Assembly (NCBI GenBank): GCA_020217165.1 | Contig: JAIWOE010000003.1 | Location: 1-10,000, forward strand | Length of the DNA: 10,000 nucleotides | Source: Desulfovibrio sp. | GTDB taxonomy: Bacteria > Desulfobacterota > Desulfovibrionia > Desulfovibrionales > Desulfovibrionaceae | Direction of reading: 5' to 3' | Shown here: positions 5,230-10,000 of the stretch, one piece after another | Numbering within the stretch: the stretch's first letter is position 1 | Layout of the letters: each line of letters begins with the position of its first letter | Position numbers and translations under genes: made by a program | Notes under the pieces: model-generated | The model's input: the letters and a program-made list of their open reading frames with translations, nothing else | Told to the model about the DNA's origin: nothing | The model's database searches: none

Positions 5230-6669
5230 ATGCAGCATCACCCCGCGCATGTTCCCTCCTCGCCCCTGCTTGTGGTGGCGGGCACCCATTCCGGCTGCGG
5301 CAAGACCTCCGTCACCCTGGGGCTGCTGCGAGCCCTGACCCGGCGCGGCCTCGTGGTGCAGCCCTTCAAGGCCGGGCCGGACTTCATTGATCCTGCCCTG
5401 CACGCCCTGGCTGCGGGCCGGCCGTCCTGGAACCTGGACAGCTGGATGTGCCCCCCCCACGCCCTGTTTCATACCCAGTCCATGGCCTCCGAACACGCCC
5501 CTGCGCCAGACCTGCGCCTGCTGGAGGGGGTGATGGGCCTGCACGACGGCGCCTCCCCCCGCAGCGCCCGCGGCAGCACCGCGGAACTGGCCCGCCTGCT
5601 GGACGGACGCGTGCTGCTGGTGGCCGATGTCCATGCCATGGCCCGTTCCGCCGCAGCCCTGGTCCAGGGCTATGTGCAATTTGAACCGGGCCTCGACGTG
5701 GCCGGCGTGGTGCTGAACCGGGTGGGATCGGCCAGACACCGGTCCCTGCTGGCGGAAGTCTTCGCGGCGCACAGTCCGGGCCTGCCCGTGGCGGGCATGC
5801 TCGGCCGCAATACGGCCATCGAGCTGCCATCCCGGCACCTGGGCCTGCACCTGGACGCCGAAGCCGACGCCTTTGCCGTCACCCTGGACCGCCTGGCCGA
5901 CTGGGTGGAAGAGGGCCTGGATCTGGACGCCCTGCTGGCCCGCCTCGCCTGCCCGGCCCGCCATCAGCTCCCCGCGTCACCGGCCAGCCTCCCGGCCTCG
6001 ATCCCGGCTCCCAGCGTCCGCCTGGCCGTGGCCCGGGATGCGGCCTTCTGTTTTGTCTATGCGGAAAATCTCCGTCGGCTGGAGCGGGCCGGCGCGGAAC
6101 TGGCCTTCTTCTCCCCCCTGCAGGAGGCGCGCCTGCCCGAGGGGATCCACGGCCTGTACCTCCCCGGCGGCTATCCCGAACTGCACGCCCCGGCCCTGGC
6201 CGCCAACACGGCCATGCGGACGGCGGTGCAGGCCTTTGCCCGCAGCGGCCGGCCGGTATACGCCGAATGCGGCGGGTTCATGTACCTGCTGGAACGGTTG
6301 GAGACGACGGCCGGCAGCTTTCCCATGGCTGGCGTTTTTCCCGGCATGGCCCGCATGGGGGAACGCTTCGCGGCCCTGGGCTACCGGGAGGTGACCACCA
6401 CCGCGGCCACTCCCCTGGGACCGGCCGGCACCCGCTGCCGGGGGCACGAGTTTCATTATTCCTTTCTGGTGGACTCCCAGCCACTGGACGCCGCCGCCGG
6501 ACAAGTCTATCATGTGACGGATCGAAGCGGCACCCCAGTGCCCCCCGCACCATCCGGCGCCTGCGGCGGATGGCAGCGCGGCAACGTCCTTGGCAGCTAT
6601 ATCCACATTCACTTCGGCAGCAACCCCCGGCTCGCCCCCGCCCTGGTGGCGGCCTGCGCCCGTGCCTGA
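5230..6669 (+). CDS. cbiA: Cobyrinate a,c-diamide synthase
   Basis: This 479-residue cytoplasmic enzyme uses ATP and glutamine to amidate the a and c side chains of cobyrinate. Its N-terminal domain carries the P-loop GTHSGCGKT (18-26), FKAGPDFIDPALH (46-58) and NLDSWM (68-73), then LLEGVMGLHDG (97-107) and LLVADVHAMARS (129-140). A linker near 240-262 leads to a class I glutamine amidotransferase domain with GLYLPGGYPE (308-317), the nucleophile Cys347 in YAECGGFMYL and GHEFHYS (405-411). The C-terminal LGSYIHIHFGSNP (454-466) contains the expected triad histidine. Length fits the family (about 450-480). CobB, the aerobic homologue, is close in sequence; CbiA is preferred because cbiC, cbiD and cbiE follow. 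The ATG at 5230 has only a weak GGAT upstream. In-frame codons back to 5122 would overlap DUF493 and are not needed for the domain. Confidence 0.95.
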   Translation: MQHHPAHVPSSPLLVVAGTHSGCGKTSVTLGLLRALTRRGLVVQPFKAGPDFIDPALHALAAGRPSWNLDSWMCPPHALFHTQSMASEHAPAPDLRLLEGVMGLHDGASPRSARGSTAELARLLDGRVLLVADVHAMARSAAALVQGYVQFEPGLDVAGVVLNRVGSARHRSLLAEVFAAHSPGLPVAGMLGRNTAIELPSRHLGLHLDAEADAFAVTLDRLADWVEEGLDLDALLARLACPARHQLPASPASLPASIPAPSVRLAVARDAAFCFVYAENLRRLERAGAELAFFSPLQEARLPEGIHGLYLPGGYPELHAPALAANTAMRTAVQAFARSGRPVYAECGGFMYLLERLETTAGSFPMAGVFPGMARMGERFAALGYREVTTTAATPLGPAGTRCRGHEFHYSFLVDSQPLDAAAGQVYHVTDRSGTPVPPAPSGACGGWQRGNVLGSYIHIHFGSNPRLAPALVAACARA

Positions 6670-6687
6670 ACAGCGGTGCCCCTTTTC

Positions 6688-7338
6688 ATGAATATCCTGC
6701 CCATTGCAGACCCCGCAGCCATCGAGGCCGCCTCCATGGCCATCATCGACCAGGAAGCCGGCGACCACCCCTGGACCGGGCCGGCCTGGACCGTGGTGCG
6801 CCGGCTCATCCACACCTCTGCGGATTTCGACATGCTCCACCTCGTGCGCATGCACTCCCAGGCCATTGAGGCCGGGGTGGCCCTCCTGCGCCAGGGAGCG
6901 CCCATTATCACCGATACCCAGATGTGCCGCGCCGGCGTGCCAGCCCGGCGCCTGAGCCGCTTTGGCAACACGGTGCACTGTCTCATGGACGACGCCGACG
7001 TGGCCGAACTGGTCCGCCAGACCGGCGGCACCCGCGCCCGGGCCGCCGTGACCGTGGCCTGCCGGCGCTTCCATGGCCTGACCGGCGCCGTGATGGCCGT
7101 GGGCAACGCCCCCACCGCCTTGCTGGCCCTGCAGGAGGCCATGGACCGGGGCGAGGCCGCCCCCGGCCTGGTGGTGGCCATGCCCGTGGGCTTTGTGAAC
7201 GCCGCGGAATCCAAGGCCCTGGTGATGGCCCGCAACACCGCGCCCTGGATTGCCATTGCCGGCCGCAAGGGCGGCTCGGCCCTGGCGGCGGCCACGGTGA
7301 ACGCCCTGCTGGAACTTGCCTTCGCCGAGTCGTGCTAG
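6688..7338 (+). CDS. cbiC: Cobalt-precorrin-8X methylmutase
   Basis: This enzyme moves the C11 methyl group to C12, giving cobyrinate. It is a 216-residue protein, close to the usual ~210. The N-terminus MNILPIADPAAIEAASMAII matches the family's P-x-x-IE-x-x-S-x-x-II opening. RRLIHTSADFD (38-48) carries the catalytic histidine (His42; CobH uses His43). ITDTQMCRAGV (74-84), a long central segment, TAVMAVGNAPTALL-type glycine-rich motif, PVGFVNAAESK and IAIAGRKGGSALAAATVNALL near the C-terminus are all typical. Two starts compete: GTG at 6676 (four residues more) and ATG at 6688; neither has a good ribosome site, and ATG is preferred by family fit. It follows cbiA by 18 bases and precedes the FUSC-like gene by 2. 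Confidence 0.94.
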   Translation: MNILPIADPAAIEAASMAIIDQEAGDHPWTGPAWTVVRRLIHTSADFDMLHLVRMHSQAIEAGVALLRQGAPIITDTQMCRAGVPARRLSRFGNTVHCLMDDADVAELVRQTGGTRARAAVTVACRRFHGLTGAVMAVGNAPTALLALQEAMDRGEAAPGLVVAMPVGFVNAAESKALVMARNTAPWIAIAGRKGGSALAAATVNALLELAFAESC

Positions 7339-7340
7339 CC

Positions 7341-8429
7341 ATGCGCACCCTGTTGCGGCTGGTGCCGCGCCTGGACCCCATCATGGCCCGCCATGCCCTG
7401 CGCACGGCGCTGGCCAGCGTTCTCACCCTGGTGCTGGTGGATGTATTTTCCCTGCCCCAGGGGTACTGGGCAGTCATTTCGGCCATCATCGTCATGCAGG
7501 CCAACCTGGGGCGTTCCCTCATGTCCGGCCTGTCCCGGGTGCAGGGGACCTTCATCGGGGCCCTGCTGGGCGCGTTGACCCTGTCCGTGATGGGCACGGG
7601 CACCGTCTCCCTGGGCCTAGGGGTCTTCCTGACCATCTTCGTCTGCGCCTATTTCATGGGCCTGCACGAGAGCTTCCGTCTGGCCGCGGTCACGGCGTCC
7701 ATCGTCATCCTGCTGGGCCGGGGCACGGAGCATCCTTTTTTGCTGGGACTGGACCGCTTTCTGGAAATCTCCCTGGGCGTGGCCGTGGCCATGGCCGTCT
7801 CCATGTTCGTGCTGCCCTTCCATGCCCGCACCTCCCTGCGGCTGGGCATCCGGGCCGCCCTGGAGGCTTCGGCCCAGTTCGTCACCGTACTGCTGGGACA
7901 TTGCCTGGAAAACCGCTATGATGAGCCGGCCATCGTGGCCCTGAAAAATTCCTGCATCCGCCATGTGATGCAGCTTCGGCCAGCCCTGGCCGACGCCGCC
8001 CGCGAGCCCGGCGGCCTGGGCGAAGGCGGGCAGGTGCTCGGCATCCTGACGGCTTCCCTGGACCGATTGATGGAAGATTTTCAGGCCATGGATCACGCCG
8101 CCCGGGAGCTGGCCGAAGAGGCCCTGCATCTGGAGCTGCGGCCGGACCTGGCCGCCCTGGCCCGGGCCATGCACGCCGGCCTCACCGCCGCGGCCGGCTG
8201 CCTGGGCGAGCACGGCGTCAGACGCGCGGACATGCGGCAGCTCATGGAGGCCCTGGAAAACACGCTGCATTCCGTGGACCGAGGCATGGAAGGCATCCGC
8301 GCCCGGCAGATCGCCCGGCGGCATCCCCTTTCTGAAGTCACCCACTTCTTCTCCCTGGTTTTCAGCATGCGTGAGGCTGCCCTGGAGTTGATGGAGATGC
8401 TAGCCGCCCTGCATGAGGTCAAACGATGA
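7341..8429 (+). CDS. FUSC / aromatic-acid-exporter-like membrane protein within the cobalamin operon
   Basis: A 362-residue inner-membrane protein. Residues about 18-160 contain about six hydrophobic segments (18-35, 42-57, 68-85, 89-107, 113-127, 140-160). They include the FUSC-type signatures HALRTALASVL (18-28), LPQGYWAVISAIIVMQANLGRS (38-59) and VQGTFIGALLGAL (67-79). Residues 163-362 are a cytoplasmic-type helical region rich in Ala, Leu, Glu and Arg, as in short FUSC/ArAE relatives; full-length FUSC proteins are about twice as long. Known relatives export aromatic acids such as fusaric or p-hydroxybenzoic acid; the substrate here is unknown. The gene starts 2 bases after cbiC and its stop overlaps the cbiD ATG (ATGA), so it is translated with the cobalamin genes. 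The ATG at 7341 lacks a clear ribosome site; GTG at 7332 is an alternative. Confidence 0.85.
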   Translation: MRTLLRLVPRLDPIMARHALRTALASVLTLVLVDVFSLPQGYWAVISAIIVMQANLGRSLMSGLSRVQGTFIGALLGALTLSVMGTGTVSLGLGVFLTIFVCAYFMGLHESFRLAAVTASIVILLGRGTEHPFLLGLDRFLEISLGVAVAMAVSMFVLPFHARTSLRLGIRAALEASAQFVTVLLGHCLENRYDEPAIVALKNSCIRHVMQLRPALADAAREPGGLGEGGQVLGILTASLDRLMEDFQAMDHAARELAEEALHLELRPDLAALARAMHAGLTAAAGCLGEHGVRRADMRQLMEALENTLHSVDRGMEGIRARQIARRHPLSEVTHFFSLVFSMREAALELMEMLAALHEVKR

Positions 8430-9604
8430 CCGCTCCCCCCGACCCCGCATCGGCAGGCACCCGCGAGGGCCTGACCACCGGCTCCTGCGCCGCCGCCGCC
8501 GCCAAGGCCGCCGCCCTGGCCCTGTGCCTGAAGGAGACGCCGGCCGAGGTGACCGTTTCCCCTCCCCCCACACCCCATGCCCATCCCGGCCCCCTGACCA
8601 TCCCCGTGGCGAGCATCCGGCGTGAGGGCCAGGCCGTACGGGCCGAAGTCATCAAGGACGCCGGCGACGATCCCGACGTCACCCACGGATGCGCCATCCA
8701 GGCCCTGGCATGGAGGGATCCCACCCTGCTCCCGGGGCAGGTGCACATCGACGGCGGCGAGGGCGTGGGCCGTGTCACCCTGCCGGGCCTGCCCGTTCCC
8801 GTGGGTCAGGCGGCCATCAATCCCGCACCCCTGGCGCAAATCCACGCCGCCGTGCGGGAGGTGCTGGCCCGCCTGGAGCCCGCCTGCCCCACCATGCCGG
8901 TCCCGGCCTTGCGCATCCGCATCGAGGTACCCCAGGGCCGCGCCCTGGCCGAGGGCACCCTCAACCCGCGTCTGGGCGTGGTGGGCGGCATTTCCATCCT
9001 GGGCACCCGCGGCACGGTCAAGCCCTTCAGCCATGCCTCGTGGAAGGACACCATCCGCCGCCAGCTGGACGTGCTGACCCACACCGGCAGCGGCCATGTG
9101 GTGCTAAGCACGGGCGGGCAGAGCGAGCACCTCAGCCGCCAGACCCTGCCCGAACTGCCCGAGGCGGCCTTTGTGCAGGCCGGAGATTTTGCGGCATTCG
9201 CCTTGCGGCAGGCCGCCCGCCGTGGCATGCTGGGGGCGACGTTGGGCCTGTATTTCGGCAAATGCTGCAAGCTGGCCCAGGGCATCGGGTTTACCCATGC
9301 CCGGGCCGGGGCACTGGACCTGACCCCCCTGGTCCGCTGGGCACGCCTGGCGGGCCTGGACCACGCCGCCGTCGCCCTGGCCCAGGCGCGCACGGCGCGG
9401 CATGCCCTGGCGCTCCTGGACGCACTCGCCCCCAACGTTGGCGCCCAGGGACCGCGGCTCCTGGACCTGGTGGCCCGCCGCGCCCTGGCCTGGACCCAAC
9501 ACATGGCCGGCTGCACGCCCCAGGGTCGCCCCCTGCCCGTGACCCTGCTGTTGTTCGACACCACCAACACGCTGCGGTTGCGGCGTTCCAGTCAGGACGG
9601 TTAG
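8426..9604 (+). CDS. cbiD: Cobalt-precorrin-5B (C1)-methyltransferase
   Basis: A 392-residue protein that methylates C1 of the macrocycle with S-adenosylmethionine in the anaerobic cobalamin route; the gene is a marker of that route. Signatures run in order: REGLTTGSCAAAAAKAAA (13-30), VIKDAGDDPDVTHG (75-88), GEGVGRVTLPGL (111-122), AINPAPL (130-136), LAEGTLNPRLGVVGGISILG (174-193) followed by TRGTVKPFS (194-202), then GLYFGKCCKLAQGIGFTHA (274-292). The length is at the upper end for the family, with a Pro/His-rich insert at 46-55. GAGG lies 7 bases before the ATG, inside the FUSC-like gene, and the ATGA overlap implies coupling. cbiE starts immediately after its TAG. Confidence 0.96.
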   Translation: MTAPPDPASAGTREGLTTGSCAAAAAKAAALALCLKETPAEVTVSPPPTPHAHPGPLTIPVASIRREGQAVRAEVIKDAGDDPDVTHGCAIQALAWRDPTLLPGQVHIDGGEGVGRVTLPGLPVPVGQAAINPAPLAQIHAAVREVLARLEPACPTMPVPALRIRIEVPQGRALAEGTLNPRLGVVGGISILGTRGTVKPFSHASWKDTIRRQLDVLTHTGSGHVVLSTGGQSEHLSRQTLPELPEAAFVQAGDFAAFALRQAARRGMLGATLGLYFGKCCKLAQGIGFTHARAGALDLTPLVRWARLAGLDHAAVALAQARTARHALALLDALAPNVGAQGPRLLDLVARRALAWTQHMAGCTPQGRPLPVTLLLFDTTNTLRLRRSSQDG

Positions 9605-10000
9605 ATGCCCATCACCCTTGTCGGCCTCGGCCTTTCCCAGGATTCCCTGCCCGAACAGCATGAGGACGCCATCGACATGGCCCAGGTCCTAGTGGCCGGC
9701 AAGCGCCACCTGGCCCAGCACGCCAGCCATCCCGCCAGGAAAATCGAACTCACCGCAGATCTGGACGCCGCCTTCGCCGCCATTCGCGAGGCCCTCAAGG
9801 CCAACCTGGAGGTGGTGGTCCTGGCCAGCGGCGACCCCTTTTTTTACGGCATCGGCCCCCGGCTGGCCGAGGCCTTTTCCGGCGAGGACCTGCTCTGCCT
9901 GCCCAACGTCACCACCCTGCAGACGGCCGCCGCCCGGCTCCAGATCCCCTGGCAGGACGTCGCCAGCGTCTCCCTGCACGGTCGCGATGACCTCTCCCCC
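9605..10000 (+). CDS. cbiE: Cobalt-precorrin-7 (C5)-methyltransferase, N-terminal part (runs past window)
   Basis: 132 residues are visible and the frame stays open to the window end. The N-terminus MPITLVGLGL is the short beta strand and glycine loop that opens tetrapyrrole methylases. SGDPFFYGIG (75-84) is the S-adenosylmethionine-site motif, followed by LPNVTTLQTAAARLQIPW (99-116) and SLHGRDD (123-129), which mark CbiE (CobL N-terminal half). The enzyme methylates C5; in many bacteria it is fused to the CbiT C15-methyltransferase/decarboxylase, which cannot be judged here. The ATG abuts the cbiD TAG, with AGGA 7 bases before the start, so it continues the same operon. Confidence 0.93.
   Translation, partial: MPITLVGLGLSQDSLPEQHEDAIDMAQVLVAGKRHLAQHASHPARKIELTADLDAAFAAIREALKANLEVVVLASGDPFFYGIGPRLAEAFSGEDLLCLPNVTTLQTAAARLQIPWQDVASVSLHGRDDLSP

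Noticed and set aside
5230..6669. Assignment as CobB (hydrogenobyrinate a,c-diamide synthase) or CfbB (nickel-sirohydrochlorin amidase)
   Set aside because: The following cbiC, cbiD and cbiE genes place it in the anaerobic cobalamin route; CfbB belongs to methanogen coenzyme F430 synthesis.
4876..7074. Minus-strand open frames of more than 360 residues opposite cbiA and cbiC
   Set aside because: They are shadow frames of two strongly recognised enzymes, with no motif or ribosome site of their own.
6924..7340. Upstream extension of the FUSC-like protein through cbiC in another frame
   Set aside because: That stretch is an Arg/Pro/Gly-rich shadow of cbiC; the membrane protein begins properly at MRTLLRL.

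Overview
The window is GC-rich, densely packed bacterial chromosome. The anaerobic (cbi-type) cobalamin genes, the lipoprotein and envelope genes and the codon bias toward G/C-ending codons suggest a Desulfovibrionales-like (sulfate-reducer type) Desulfobacterota genome. This is inferred from protein character only; no search was possible. I see no mobile element, CRISPR array, tRNA or rRNA.

Left part (1-2028, minus strand): a three-gene, tightly coupled envelope operon read right to left. It encodes a secreted SH3-like domain protein, a secreted M48 zinc metalloprotease, and the first 183 residues of a membrane protein with a CHASE2 extracytoplasmic sensor domain, which runs off the window at base 1. 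A 267-bp divergent intergenic region (2029-2295) separates this operon from a plus-strand lipoprotein gene (2296-3948). That protein joins a periplasmic solute-binding-like domain to a von Willebrand A-like domain whose metal-binding motif appears degenerate. It ends against a convergent minus-strand DUF445 membrane protein gene (3978-4586); the 29-bp gap between the two stop codons is exactly an inverted repeat.

Right part (4653-10000, plus strand): a compact head-to-tail gene train. It starts with an unrecognised 90-residue protein overlapping a DUF493 (YbeD-like) protein. It continues with cobalamin corrin-ring genes: cbiA (a,c-diamide synthase), cbiC (precorrin-8X methylmutase), a FUSC/aromatic-acid-exporter-like membrane protein, cbiD (C1 methyltransferase) and the beginning of cbiE (C5 methyltransferase). 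The FUSC-like gene sits inside the corrin-ring run and its stop overlaps the cbiD start, so it is almost certainly co-expressed with B12 synthesis. CbiD, CbiE and CbiC act in that order in the later part of corrin-ring formation, and CbiA then amidates cobyrinate.

No wholly new multi-gene system is evident. The items most worth a second look are the FUSC-like protein embedded in the cobalamin operon, the solute-binding/degenerate-vWA lipoprotein fusion, and the SH3-M48-CHASE2 envelope operon.
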